Shown here: positions 8,125 through 16,101 of the stretch, in pieces
Position numbering within the stretch: the stretch's first letter is position 1
Layout: each line of letters opens with the position of its first letter
Source: an uncultured Marivita sp.
Lineage (GTDB): Bacteria; Pseudomonadota; Alphaproteobacteria; Rhodobacterales; Rhodobacteraceae
Assembly (NCBI GenBank): GCA_947503115.1
Contig: CANNCS010000012.1
Span: forward strand, 1 to 54,237
Length of the DNA stretch: 54,237 bases
Direction: 5' to 3'
Notes under the pieces: generated by a model
The model's input: the letters and a program-made list of their open reading frames with translations, nothing else
Told to the model about the DNA's origin: nothing
Databases searched by the model: none
Position numbers and translations under genes: made by a program

Positions 8125-8696
8125 GGCAGGATCACCGGTGCCGTATCGCGGGCCGGGGCGGCGTCGGCGGGTTTGATGTAAAGCGGCTTGGGGCGCGCGT
8201 CGCGGTTGATATCTGAGTGTGCGGCCACTTCGGCCAAAGCGCCGATCAATGCGTGTGGGTCATCCGAAAATATGGCGTCGGGGGCATCTCTTGCCGTGAT
8301 CAGCGAAGGCGCGGCACCCGGAAACTGCGCATAGATCATATCGCGCGGAGCTGTGACTGCTACGGTCTGGCCGGGGTGCAGATGATGCAGTGCATCAAGC
8401 GTCGATATGCCAACAGCTGGGACGTCCAAACCCAAAGCAAGACCACGGGCCGCCGATACAGAAATCCGGATCCCAGTGAAATTCCCCGGGCCGATACCGA
8501 CGCCGATACGGGTCAGATCGGACCATGTCTTGTCCTTTTGGCCAAGAAATTCCTCGAGCATCGGCATCAGATGTTCGGCCTGACCACGGGCCATTTCGTC
8601 GACATGGGTTGCCACAACGCGTCCGTCGCAAAACAAAGCGGCTGCGCAATGCGCAGCCGATGTGTCAAACGCCAGAAGGGTTGTCTTAGACAGCAA
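8121..8696 (-). CDS. tsaB: tRNA threonylcarbamoyladenosine biosynthesis protein TsaB
   Basis: A 191-residue ASKHA-fold protein. It has the N-terminal LAFDTSAAHCAAAL strand-turn, a conserved H (QAEHLMPMLEE), and the central GPGNFTGIRISVSAARGLA motif that defines TsaB. TsaB pairs with TsaD (and TsaE) to form t6A37 in ANN-decoding tRNAs. It lacks the metal-binding histidines of TsaD, as expected. Its start overlaps the end of the nfu gene by 11 bases and its stop overlaps rimI, so all three genes form one tight minus-strand operon. Confidence 0.92.
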   Translation of the reverse strand: MLSKTTLLAFDTSAAHCAAALFCDGRVVATHVDEMARGQAEHLMPMLEEFLGQKDKTWSDLTRIGVGIGPGNFTGIRISVSAARGLALGLDVPAVGISTLDALHHLHPGQTVAVTAPRDMIYAQFPGAAPSLITARDAPDAIFSDDPHALIGALAEVAAHSDINRDARPKPLYIKPADAAPARDTAPVILP

Positions 8697-9249
8697 CCGG
8701 GCGCACCTCGGTCACTTCCGGGATGTAATGGCGCAGCAGGTTCTCGATTCCCATTTTGAGCGTCAGGGTCGAAGATGGGCAGCCCGCGCAGGCACCTTGC
8801 ATGTGCAAATAAACCACGCCCCGGTCGAAGCCGTGGAAGGTGATGTCGCCGCCATCCTGTGCCACAGCAGGACGCACGCGGCTGTCCAGCAATTCTTTGA
8901 TTTGACCAACGATCTCGCCATCTTCGCCGGTGTGCTCGGCATGTCCGGAGGGCGCTTGCGCGTCGCCTGCCATGACCGGGTCGCCGGACTGGAAATGCTC
9001 CATTATCGCACCCAGAAGCGCGGGCTTCAGGTGGTCCCAATCGGTGCCATCATCCTTTGTCACCGTGACGAAGTCATGGCCAAAGAACACGCCTTTGACA
9101 CCCGATACCGCGAAAAGCCGCGTGGCCAGAGGGGATGCTGACGCGCCTTCGGCTGTCGGAAAATCGGCTGTTCCCATGTCGAGCACGGTTTGGCCGGGCA
9201 GGAACTTGAGCGTGGCTGGGTTGGGCGTTGATTCAGTCTGGATAAACAT
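8686..9249 (-). CDS. NifU family Fe-S cluster carrier (Nfu-type)
   Basis: A 187-residue protein with an N-terminal Nfu_N domain (starting MFIQTESTPNPATLKFLPG) and a C-terminal NifU-like domain with the cluster-binding CAGC motif (C154 and C157). Proteins of this form carry [4Fe-4S] clusters to target apoproteins in the cytoplasm. A strong Shine-Dalgarno (CAGGAGGTG) precedes the ATG at 9249. It is the first gene of the nfu-tsaB-rimI operon. The upstream promoter carries an Irr-type iron control element (9307-9323), which fits an iron-responsive Fe-S supply gene. Confidence 0.92.
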   Translation of the reverse strand: MFIQTESTPNPATLKFLPGQTVLDMGTADFPTAEGASASPLATRLFAVSGVKGVFFGHDFVTVTKDDGTDWDHLKPALLGAIMEHFQSGDPVMAGDAQAPSGHAEHTGEDGEIVGQIKELLDSRVRPAVAQDGGDITFHGFDRGVVYLHMQGACAGCPSSTLTLKMGIENLLRHYIPEVTEVRPVAV

Positions 9250-9275
9250 GGCGACACCTCCTGATGACGATCACA

Positions 9276-9304
9276 TATATGCGCATGCGCCGGAGCAGCG
9301 TCAA
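9276..9304 (-). promoter_or_regulatory. Sigma70 promoter of the nfu-tsaB-rimI operon
   Basis: Minus strand: TTGACG (9299-9304), 17-base spacer, CATATA (9276-9281), giving a short 5' leader before the Shine-Dalgarno of nfu. Both hexamers and the spacing are close to consensus. The Irr-type palindrome ends only two bases upstream of the -35. Confidence 0.6.
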
Positions 9305-9306
9305 GG

Positions 9307-9323
9307 TTTAGAACTGTTCTAAG
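9307..9323. promoter_or_regulatory. Irr-type iron control element (ICE) upstream of nfu
   Basis: The sequence TTTAGAACTGTTCTAAG contains the perfect palindrome TTAGAAC-T-GTTCTAA. It matches the alphaproteobacterial Irr box / iron control element as I recall it (TTTAGAA-NNN-TTCTAAA) at all but the last base. It lies directly upstream of the -35 of the nfu promoter, a position where a bound regulator could contact RNA polymerase; an activator role would fit, but repression is also possible. The match is seen in the sequence; binding is inferred. Confidence 0.65.
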
Positions 9324-9349
9324 TTGTTGGTTGGACAGCGCAGATCGTT

Positions 9350-9880
9350 CTAGCGAATGGGAAGCAATGTCACCATAAAAGTCCCAGATACCGGCATCGG
9401 TGCGGACAGGTCGATGGTCTGCCCGAAATCCGTGCTTTGCTCGAGTGTTCCAGAGAATATGCCGCTGACGCGCAGCAGGTTGTCCTCAAGAGACCGATCC
9501 GTCACGGTGAGGATCAGGCCTCCACTATCCATCCGACCGTACCAGCGTTCGAATTCGGACCCTTCGGCGCGACGGAGAAGGGACATTTCCGGTAGTTGTG
9601 CGTTGTCGCGCAGCAAGTCGAAGGCGAGCCTTAGAGATTGGAATCGCTGCCATGTCTCCAAATCGGAGGGCCGTGTCAGGATACTTACCCTCAAAAAGCC
9701 ATGCGAGCCGGTCCAATCGCTATGGCCCGCGCTCAGCGGCAATTCCAGAGTTTCATCTGCCAGAGTGAGCGTGATGTACCCCTCTTCCTTGGCATTTGCC
9801 ATCGGGGCAGAGATGAAACTCAAGGCCATGCAGAGCGTCAAAGCTGCGTGCAGCCAGCGAAACCCTAAAAAAGCAGTCAC
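9350..9880 (-). CDS. Hypothetical secreted protein
   Basis: A 176-residue protein with a signal peptide (hydrophobic core about residues 10-27, cleavage probably after ANA) and a mature domain of mixed beta character that I do not recognise. I propose the GTG at 9880 as start because AAGGA lies seven bases upstream; an ATG at 9925 has no ribosome site. The mature part has no cysteine, so no disulfides. It follows the universal stress protein gene by 63 bases, and the pair may be co-transcribed. No function can be assigned. Confidence 0.65.
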   Translation of the reverse strand: MTAFLGFRWLHAALTLCMALSFISAPMANAKEEGYITLTLADETLELPLSAGHSDWTGSHGFLRVSILTRPSDLETWQRFQSLRLAFDLLRDNAQLPEMSLLRRAEGSEFERWYGRMDSGGLILTVTDRSLEDNLLRVSGIFSGTLEQSTDFGQTIDLSAPMPVSGTFMVTLLPIR

Positions 9881-9943
9881 GTCATAATCCTTCGTCTTGC
9901 AGCGGACACGGCTTGGTCGTGCCACCCGACGCGAGAGGACGTG

Positions 9944-10399
9944 TCAGGTGATCGCTTCGAGCCGCTCTTTTGACAGTTCACCCGGAACAATGGTGATCGG
10001 GATCGGCAGGCTTCCCGAGTTCTTGGTCAGTTGCGTGACAAGCGGACCGGGGCCTTTCTTGCCGGAGTTGGCCCCCAGAACCAGAACGCCGATGTCAGGA
10101 TCGTCCTGTACCTGGGCGATGATCTCGGTCACTGCCTCGCCCTCGCGGATGACAAGTTCTGGATCGACGCCCTGCTTGTCGCGCATCCATTTGGCAAAAA
10201 CCTCAAAATGCGCATGAATGCGCTCGCGCGCCTCTTCCCGCATCACTTCGCCGACGCCAATCCAATGATTGAATTCGTCCGCCGGGATGATCGACAAAAT
10301 CTCGACCCCGCCGCCCGTATTCGCTGCCCGCATCGCGGCAAAGCGCATGGCATTCAGGCATTCGCGGCTGTCATCCAGCACAACAAGAAACTTACGCAT
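9944..10399 (-). CDS. Universal stress protein (UspA family)
   Basis: A 151-residue single-domain Usp. It opens with the typical MRKFLVVLDDSRECLNAMRF strand-loop-helix and ends with the nucleotide-binding pattern of ATP-binding members (VLGANSGKKGPGPLVTQL, then PIPITIVPG). The usual G-2x-G-9x-G pattern is only partly matched, so ATP binding is uncertain. The start is the ATG at 10399, with GGGAG about eight bases upstream; an in-frame codon at 10447 lacks support. It is probably a cytoplasmic stress-related protein. Confidence 0.85.
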   Translation of the reverse strand: MRKFLVVLDDSRECLNAMRFAAMRAANTGGGVEILSIIPADEFNHWIGVGEVMREEARERIHAHFEVFAKWMRDKQGVDPELVIREGEAVTEIIAQVQDDPDIGVLVLGANSGKKGPGPLVTQLTKNSGSLPIPITIVPGELSKERLEAIT

Positions 10400-10477
10400 A
10401 GATGTTCTCCCGCAGGGGATCATGACGCAGGAACCGGATCCGCGCAATAGAGCTTGGCACCTTGATGCCCACCGGCG

Positions 10478-11341
10478 TCATTTTCCCGAATGCGCCCAAT
10501 CCCAATACATTTCGCGCACGCGACGCGTGACAGGGCCCACTTGGTACGAGGTGTCCTCGAACCCGATCACAGGTGTGACCTTGTTCATGTTGCCAGACAG
10601 GAACACTTCGTCCGCAGCTTCGAAATCGGCAAAGCTCAGTACGGTTTCATGTACCTTGGTGCCGTCGGCCCGCAGATTGGTCATGTGGCGCGCCCGGGTG
10701 ATGCCCGCAAGGAAGGTGCCATTTGCGATCGGGGTGAACACCTCACCGTCCTTGACCATGAAGACGTTGGCGGTGGCGCTTTCGGCGACATTGCCCATGG
10801 CGTCGGTCACAAGCGCGTTTTGGAACCCGCGCGCCCGCACTTCGGCCAGCATGCGCGCGTTGTTGGGGTACAGACAGCCCGCCTTGGCATTCACGACCGC
10901 GCTTTCCAGAACAGGGCGGCGGAACTGTGTCTTGCCCAATGTCACGCTGGCGGTTTCGGGTGCCATTGGAATTTCTTCGAGACAGATGGCAAAGCCGGTC
11001 TTGCCAGCTTGTGGAACAATTGCAGTAATGTCGCCGTCAATGGCCCAGTACATCGGGCGGATATAAACGGCGGTGTCCTTGGAATAAGCGCGCAAGCCGT
11101 CCCAGACGATCTGCACCATGTCCTCGGCGCTGACTGTGGGCGTGACCATCAAGGCCTCGGCAGAGCGATTTACGCGTTCGCAATGAGCGAGCAGATCCGG
11201 GGCGACACCGTTGACGTAGCGCGCACCGTCAAAGACGCCGCTGCCCAGCCATGCGCCATGGTCGGCGGCGTTCATCACCGCAACATCGCCATTGTGCCAA
11301 GTGCCGTTGAAATAGGTGTGGATGTTTTTGCCGGTTGCCAT
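10478..11341 (-). CDS. ilvE: Branched-chain amino acid aminotransferase (fold-type IV PLP enzyme)
   Basis: A 287-residue class IV aminotransferase. The PLP lysine is probably K153 in NAKAGCLYPN, and the cofactor-binding EAxxAN-like motif is AESATANVF (187-194). The early HGAWLGSGVFDGARY segment is typical of IlvE/DAAT-family enzymes. Length fits the family (about 285-310). It most likely transfers amino groups to branched-chain 2-oxo acids, but close relatives include D-amino acid transaminases and aminodeoxychorismate lyase. A near-perfect Shine-Dalgarno (AAAGGAGGT) precedes the ATG. Confidence 0.82.
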   Translation of the reverse strand: MATGKNIHTYFNGTWHNGDVAVMNAADHGAWLGSGVFDGARYVNGVAPDLLAHCERVNRSAEALMVTPTVSAEDMVQIVWDGLRAYSKDTAVYIRPMYWAIDGDITAIVPQAGKTGFAICLEEIPMAPETASVTLGKTQFRRPVLESAVVNAKAGCLYPNNARMLAEVRARGFQNALVTDAMGNVAESATANVFMVKDGEVFTPIANGTFLAGITRARHMTNLRADGTKVHETVLSFADFEAADEVFLSGNMNKVTPVIGFEDTSYQVGPVTRRVREMYWDWAHSGK

Positions 11342-11408
11342 AACGACCTCCTTTGTTGCGGCGCACGTTAGGTGCGTGACTGGGGAAGGTCCAGAGAAGG
11401 AAAGGCGG

Positions 11409-11450
11409 AAAGGTGCTTCAAAGCACCTTGGACAAACCTTTTCGAAAAGG
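11409..11450. terminator. Two adjacent hairpins downstream of the VOC gene
   Basis: Two inverted repeats lie in the gap between the VOC gene (stop at 11479) and ilvE: AAGGTGCT-TCAA-AGCACCTT (11410-11429) and the palindrome CCTTTTCGAAAAGG (11437-11450). On the minus strand the first is followed by a pyrimidine-rich stretch (TCCGCCTTTCC), which is terminator-like though not a clean T-run. Confidence 0.45.
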
Positions 11451-11478
11451 CGTGTTCCAGAGCGTAGGGGCGACCGTA

Positions 11479-11961
11479 TCAGGCTGCTTCGAGCAGCAGC
11501 GCGTCAAGATCAAGCGGAGCGTTCACCATTTCCAACTCACCCTGTGCATTCCGGGGCCATTCGGGCTCGGGGCGGTCTCGATAGATCTCGATGCCGTTTC
11601 CGTCGGGATCGTTGAAATAGATCGCTTCGCTGACGCCATGATCTGCAGCGTCTTCGATCTCGACTCCGGCATCAAGCGCCGTGCGGAACGCCTGCGCCAG
11701 CGCTGCCCGATTGGGATAGAGAAATGCGACATGGAATAGTCCGGGGCTGCGTGTGGGTGCGCGCGGGCCGTTTTCGCTGAACCAGGTGTTCAGGCCGATA
11801 TGGTGGTGATAGCCGCCTGCCGATAAAAAGGCCGCCTGATCGCCATAGTGCTGCATTACGTCCAGACCGATCACATCGCGGTAGAAGGCGATAGAGCGAT
11901 CAAGATCAGTGACTTTGAGGTGGACATGCCCAATGGTCATGCCGGGATGCGCTTTGGTCAT
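11479..11961 (-). CDS. VOC superfamily (glyoxalase/extradiol dioxygenase-like) protein
   Basis: A 160-residue vicinal-oxygen-chelate protein with two beta-alpha-beta-beta-beta modules, starting GHVHLKVTDLDRSIAFYRDV. Probable metal ligands are the first-strand His in GHVHLKV, the His in GLFHVAFLY and the Glu in NGIEIYRD, the pattern of CatE-like ring-cleaving dioxygenases and related enzymes. The substrate is unknown. The ATG at 11961 has AGGAAAG just upstream; an in-frame upstream extension to 12138 runs into trpS and is not credible. It lies 94 bases downstream of trpS on the same strand. Confidence 0.8.
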   Translation of the reverse strand: MTKAHPGMTIGHVHLKVTDLDRSIAFYRDVIGLDVMQHYGDQAAFLSAGGYHHHIGLNTWFSENGPRAPTRSPGLFHVAFLYPNRAALAQAFRTALDAGVEIEDAADHGVSEAIYFNDPDGNGIEIYRDRPEPEWPRNAQGELEMVNAPLDLDALLLEAA

Positions 11962-12055
11962 GGTCTTTCCTTTCGACCGTTTCGACCAATTTAGTCCTGC
12001 GCGCCTATGCCGAAAAGGGCGATCGGCGCGCAAGATCTGTGCATCTGTGCGGTGC

Positions 12056-13090
12056 TTACGAGACCATCCCGATGATTTCGTAAGTTTGTTTGAGGATCGG
12101 CGCAGCAATGGTGCGGGCCCGTGCGGACCCTTTTTCAAGGATCGCGTCGATTTCGTCAGGTTGCTGCATCAGCCGCGCCATTTCGGTCGAGATCGGCGCA
12201 AGCTTTTCGACCGCAAGTTCGGATAGCATCGGTTTGAACTCTGAGAAGGGCCTACCGCCAACATCGCGCAGCACGGCATCGACCGACAGATCCGCCAGAG
12301 CGGCGTAGATGTTGACGAGATTGCGCGCTTCGGGACGACCTTCCAACCCGTCGACCTCGGAGGGCAGCGCGTCCGGGTCGGTTTTGGCCTTGCGGATCTT
12401 TTGGGCGATGGCGTCGGCATCGTCGGTCAGATTGATCCGGCTGGCATCCGAAGGGTCGGACTTTGACATTTTCTTGGATCCGTCCCGCAGCGACATTACA
12501 CGCGTTGCCGCGCCTTCGATCACTGGTTCAGTGATCGGGAAGAATTCGACGCCGTAGTCATGGTTGAACTTTGTCGCGATGTCGCGGGCCAACTCAAGAT
12601 GCTGCTTCTGATCTTCGCCCACGGGCACATGGGTCGCATGATAAACCATAATGTCTGCGGCCATAAGCGCCGGATAGGCAAGCAGCCCCAACGAGGCGTT
12701 CTGTGTGTTCTTGCCCGCCTTGTCTTTCCACTGGGTCATGCGTTGCATCCAGCCCATGCGGGCGATGCAGTTGAAAATCCAAGCCAATTGCGTGTGCTCT
12801 GCGACCTGACTCTGGTTGAACAGAATGGATTTCGCAGGATCGAGGCCGGATGCGATATAGCCTGCGGTCAACTCGCGGGTTTGGCGGCGCAAAACGTCGG
12901 GCTCGAACAGCGTGGCGGTGATCGCGTGCAGGTCGACGATGCAATAGATCGTCTCGAATTCCTCGTCCTGCTTTTCGACAAAGCGCTTGATCGCGCCAAG
13001 GTAGTTGCCCAGCGTCAGTCCACCTGAGGGCTGAATCCCCGAGAAAATGCGGGGCGTGAACGCGGGAGAGGTTTGGACCCCCTCGGACAT
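12056..13090 (-). CDS. trpS: Tryptophanyl-tRNA synthetase
   Basis: A 344-residue class I aminoacyl-tRNA synthetase. The HIGH-type motif appears as [17 protein letters not shown] (about residues 18-34, TLGN core), and the second signature is [13 protein letters not shown]. The length matches bacterial TrpS. It charges tRNA-Trp in the cytoplasm. In related genomes trpS lies near murJ and glnD, and the same neighbourhood is seen here, with murJ further upstream on the same strand. Confidence 0.96.
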   Translation of the reverse strand: MSEGVQTSPAFTPRIFSGIQPSGGLTLGNYLGAIKRFVEKQDEEFETIYCIVDLHAITATLFEPDVLRRQTRELTAGYIASGLDPAKSILFNQSQVAEHTQLAWIFNCIARMGWMQRMTQWKDKAGKNTQNASLGLLAYPALMAADIMVYHATHVPVGEDQKQHLELARDIATKFNHDYGVEFFPITEPVIEGAATRVMSLRDGSKKMSKSDPSDASRINLTDDADAIAQKIRKAKTDPDALPSEVDGLEGRPEARNLVNIYAALADLSVDAVLRDVGGRPFSEFKPMLSELAVEKLAPISTEMARLMQQPDEIDAILEKGSARARTIAAPILKQTYEIIGMVS

Positions 13091-13167
13091 GGCAAAACTC
13101 CATCTGGCAAAACTGATGCTGGTGCCTTACCCATGACCCAAAGTGCCGTCAAGCAAGGGCCAGAGCA

Positions 13168-13857
13168 GTGACCCATCCACATAACGAATCCCCGCTGAAC
13201 CCGTTGCCCCCGGTGGTGATTGCGCTGTTCCTTGTCATTGTTGGCTTGGAAGTGGCCTTCAATCTTGGCGCGCGTGGTCTGATCGGTGGGCCTCAGGCTG
13301 TGGGGTGGCGCCTTGGCACGCTGGAGCGGTTCGCCTTTTCCGCCGAGATCTTCGCATGGATGCGCGAGTCGGGGCGTTGGCCCATTGAACATGTAATGCG
13401 GTTTGTTTCGTACCCGTTTGTCCATGCCAGCTTTACCCATGCACTGTTTGCGGGTGTGATGCTGCTGGCCCTTGGCAAGATGGTGGGCGAAGTGATGGGC
13501 AGCCTTGCGGTACTGCTTCTCTTTTTTGTGTCCGCCGCCGGTGGCGCTTTGGTTTATGCACTGTTGGTGGGCAGCTCTACGCCGCTGATCGGAGCCTATC
13601 CTGCTGTCTATGGCTTGATCGGTGGGTTCACCTATCTGCTGTGGCTTCGGCTGGGGCAGTTGGGTGAAAAGCAGGTGCGCGCGTTTACCCTGATCGGATT
13701 TCTTTTGGCGATTCAGCTGATTTTTGGGCTTCTTTTTGGGGCGAATGCCGAATGGGTGGCTGATCTGGCGGGCTTTGTCATCGGGTTTGCGATGTCGACA
13801 CTTCTGGTGCCTGGTGGGTGGGCCAAGCTGGTCGACCGTTTGCGTCAGCGCAATTAG
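13168..13857 (+). CDS. Rhomboid-family membrane protein lacking the catalytic residues
   Basis: A 229-residue protein with about six membrane helices and the rhomboid layout. After the amphipathic loop (about 45-75) comes the helix-2 motif FVHASFTHALFAGVMLLALG with both conserved histidines (H86, H91). The residue matching the oxyanion Asn (GlpG N154) is A95. The GxSG serine motif is GAYP (142-145), so the nucleophile Ser is replaced by Tyr. The helix-6 His of the usual AHLGGF motif is D199 in ADLAGF. It is therefore expected to be an inactive rhomboid, perhaps binding membrane clients. The start is GTG with a weak Shine-Dalgarno. Its stop overlaps the convergent murJ stop by three bases. Confidence 0.82.
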   Translation: MTHPHNESPLNPLPPVVIALFLVIVGLEVAFNLGARGLIGGPQAVGWRLGTLERFAFSAEIFAWMRESGRWPIEHVMRFVSYPFVHASFTHALFAGVMLLALGKMVGEVMGSLAVLLLFFVSAAGGALVYALLVGSSTPLIGAYPAVYGLIGGFTYLLWLRLGQLGEKQVRAFTLIGFLLAIQLIFGLLFGANAEWVADLAGFVIGFAMSTLLVPGGWAKLVDRLRQRN

Positions 13858-15395
13858 CGACGTCTGAACGCTTCGCGGAATTCGCGCAGTGAAAAGGCTC
13901 CGATGCCTTGTCCGATCAACGCGTAGCTGACCATGCCCAAAGCAATCAATGCGGCGAGTGCCAGAAAGCGGATCCCCGCCATCGCAAGCAGCGGACCAAG
14001 CAGAAGTGTCCCAGCCCACAGCACGCCGCCCATTGCCCCGGAGGCAAGACACACGCGCCAAATGCGACGACGAAACCGGTCGTCGAACCGGGCGACATCG
14101 CCCATCTTGCGGCCTCCCCGCGCCAACATCCAAACCATGACCCATCCGGCCAAGGTCGTGGCGATGGCTGGTGCGATCCATCCGATGAACGGCGCCAGCC
14201 CCACGGCGACCGCTGCGTTTACGATCATTGCCCAAACCGCAAAGCGGAAGGGGGATTTTGTGTCCTCGCGCGCGAAGAACAAGGGTTGCAGAACCTTCTG
14301 TAGCACAAAGGCTGGAAGCCCCAGACCATAGATGGCAACTGCCGCCGCGATGGCCGCTGAATCGTCCGCACCTGTGGCGCCACGTTCGAACAGCACGGAC
14401 ACCACCGGCAGTGGGATCACAATCAACGCAACCGCGGCCGGGATAGTCAGGGCAAGTGAAAGTTCACCGGCACGCGAGAAGGCGTGTTTTGCTCCGGTGT
14501 CATCCTGAGCACTGAGGCGTCTGGACAGGTCTGGCAAGAGCACGATCCCAACCGCAATTCCGACCACGCCTAGCGGCAATTGGTAGAGCCGGTCTGCTGC
14601 GTAGAGCCAACCTACTGCCTTGTCGAAATGCGATGCAACCTGTTGGCCAACCAGCAGATTGATTTGCATCACCCCTCCGGCCAGCGCGGCTGGGATGGCG
14701 ACGACGACGAGCCGCTTCATCTCGGGTGTCCAGCGCGGCCGCGTCGGGCGCAGTCGGAGTCCGGCGCGGTCGGTGGCGATCCAGACAAGAGCGAGTTGGG
14801 CGATGCCTGCGGCAGGCACCGTCCAGACCAGCCAACGGATCACGTCGCCCCCACTGTAAGTGGCCCAAGCCATTGAGATGCAGACAAAAATATTTAGAAA
14901 CACAGGCGCTGCGGCAGCAGCGGCAAAGCGGCCTGTGGCATTCAGAACACCGGAAAATAGGGCGGTCAGCGACATCAGCAGGATGTAGGGAAAGACGATG
15001 CGGCCGTAATCTACCGTCAGATCGAACCGTGCGTCGCCGACAAAACCACCGGCGGTCAGCCAGACCAGACCGGGCATGAAAATCATGGCGATGGCGCTGA
15101 GTATGAGCAGCACGAACGCAAGCCCGGACAGCGCCTGAGTGGCAAAGCCGACAGGGTTGTCATCGGTCTCTAAACGCTTGGAAAACATGGGAACGAAAGA
15201 GGCGTTAAAGGCGCCTTCGGCGAAAAAGCGGCGGAACATGTTGGGCAGGCGGAAGGCGGCGACGAAGGCATCCATCACTGGGCCTGGGCCAATGAAGGCA
15301 AGGATCATGACCTCACGCAGGACGCCCAGAATGCGGCTCATCAAAGTCCAGAAGCCGACGGTGAGAACACCGGAAATGAGGCGGATGGGTTTCAT
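13854..15395 (-). CDS. murJ: Lipid II flippase MurJ (MviN)
   Basis: A 513-residue polytopic protein of the MOP superfamily with about 14 membrane segments. The N-terminus has the family pattern TLMSRILGVLREVMILAFIG and the signature FRLPNMFRRFFAEGAFNASF (about 50-69). It flips the lipid-linked peptidoglycan precursor across the inner membrane. I chose the ATG at 15395 because AAGGAG lies five bases upstream; the frame stays open for 84 further codons upstream, but that part is low in coding character and carries the GTACG repeats. It ends tail-to-tail with the rhomboid gene. Confidence 0.95.
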   Translation of the reverse strand: MKPIRLISGVLTVGFWTLMSRILGVLREVMILAFIGPGPVMDAFVAAFRLPNMFRRFFAEGAFNASFVPMFSKRLETDDNPVGFATQALSGLAFVLLILSAIAMIFMPGLVWLTAGGFVGDARFDLTVDYGRIVFPYILLMSLTALFSGVLNATGRFAAAAAAPVFLNIFVCISMAWATYSGGDVIRWLVWTVPAAGIAQLALVWIATDRAGLRLRPTRPRWTPEMKRLVVVAIPAALAGGVMQINLLVGQQVASHFDKAVGWLYAADRLYQLPLGVVGIAVGIVLLPDLSRRLSAQDDTGAKHAFSRAGELSLALTIPAAVALIVIPLPVVSVLFERGATGADDSAAIAAAVAIYGLGLPAFVLQKVLQPLFFAREDTKSPFRFAVWAMIVNAAVAVGLAPFIGWIAPAIATTLAGWVMVWMLARGGRKMGDVARFDDRFRRRIWRVCLASGAMGGVLWAGTLLLGPLLAMAGIRFLALAALIALGMVSYALIGQGIGAFSLREFREAFRRR

Positions 15396-15457
15396 GCGTG
15401 CTCCTTGCGCGTGCCGAACGGGGTAGAGCAGAAATCGTCCGGCGAAAAGTGCCTGTT

Positions 15458-15591
15458 GTACGCTTGGGCTGTACGAACCGTGCGCTTCGAGGGCAGTTTT
15501 AGGCCGATTTTGGCTGAAACAGGCTGATTTCGCGACGTGGCATGACCAATCGTACGAAACGCTTGGTCCGTCCGTACGAAACGTCTGTACG
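15458..15591. repeat. Cluster of five GTACG motifs between murJ and an orphan antitoxin gene
   Basis: GTACG occurs at 15458, 15471, 15552, 15574 and 15587. Two pairs have identical 13-base spacing and a shared CTGTACG second half (15458/15471 and 15574/15587). The copies at 15552 and 15574 share the 11-mer CGTACGAAACG. The cluster lies in the 299-base divergent gap between murJ (minus) and the Phd-like gene (plus). Spaced repeats like these look like an operator array, plausibly for the antitoxin-like protein itself, but no binding protein is known from the sequence. Confidence 0.5.
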
Positions 15592-15694
15592 GTTTCAGCC
15601 TTCCAAGGCGAAGACCCGCAACGCCCGGCGCGCTTACCTTTTGTCAATTCTTTTGCTGCAAAGTCGCCCCTCGCATTGACCCGAGGACGTGACC

Positions 15695-15997
15695 GTGTAC
15701 CGCTACAATCTTTCTCCGATCGAAGATGTCAGCACCGACTGGCTGCGCAGCCACCTGAGGCAAGTGCTCGAAGAGGTGCGCTACCATGGCGCGCGTTACG
15801 CGGTTTTGCGGCGTGGCAAACCTGTGGCTGGGTTGGTTCCGATCACCGAAGCGCGTGCATTGTTCGAGGCAACGCGCGCCGACCGGGCCTACCGGGATCA
15901 GCATCGCGAATTGCTACGTCGGGATGAAGACCGGTTGAGGCAAGCCGTGGCCGATACTGGTGAAGCGGACTATCGGTCCATGCAGGGTCTCAGATGA
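15695..15997 (+). CDS. Phd/YefM-family antitoxin-like protein (orphan)
   Basis: A 100-residue protein whose first half resembles the Phd/YefM prevent-host-death fold: NLSPIEDVSTDWLRSHLRQV, then the signature ARYAVLRRGKPVAGLVPI. The second half is a charged helix rich in Arg, Asp and Glu. Phd proteins bind DNA as dimers and neutralise a Doc or RelE-type toxin encoded next door. No toxin gene is visible on either strand nearby. Of two GTG codons, 15695 has GAGG eight bases upstream, while 15689 has it only two bases away, so 15695 is preferred. The upstream GTACG cluster may be its operator. Confidence 0.7.
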   Translation: MYRYNLSPIEDVSTDWLRSHLRQVLEEVRYHGARYAVLRRGKPVAGLVPITEARALFEATRADRAYRDQHRELLRRDEDRLRQAVADTGEADYRSMQGLR

Positions 15998-16021
15998 ACG
16001 AATTCATCGCGTGCCCCAATC

Positions 16022-16050
16022 GAAAAGCCGCCACCATGTGCTGGTGGCGG
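16022..16050 (-). terminator. Intrinsic terminator of the DUF4214 gene
   Basis: Minus strand: a 9-base perfect stem (CCGCCACCA / TGGTGGCGG) with loop GCACA, followed by CTTTT. It lies about 50 bases beyond the stop of the DUF4214 gene. Confidence 0.7.
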
Positions 16051-16101
16051 TATGCTGTGTTCCGGCTCTGGAGGCAGATCACGGACGTGTTTTCGAAACA
16101 G

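Noticed and set aside
9880-10447. Longer N-termini for the secreted protein (from 9925) and the Usp protein (from 10447)
   Set aside because: The extensions lack ribosome sites and disturb the signal peptide or the Usp first strand; GTG 9880 and ATG 10399 are well supported.
13015-14235. A 406-codon minus-strand open frame opposite the rhomboid gene
   Set aside because: It is rich in Arg, His and Gln, spans parts of three real genes and has no domain or start signal; it is a shadow frame.
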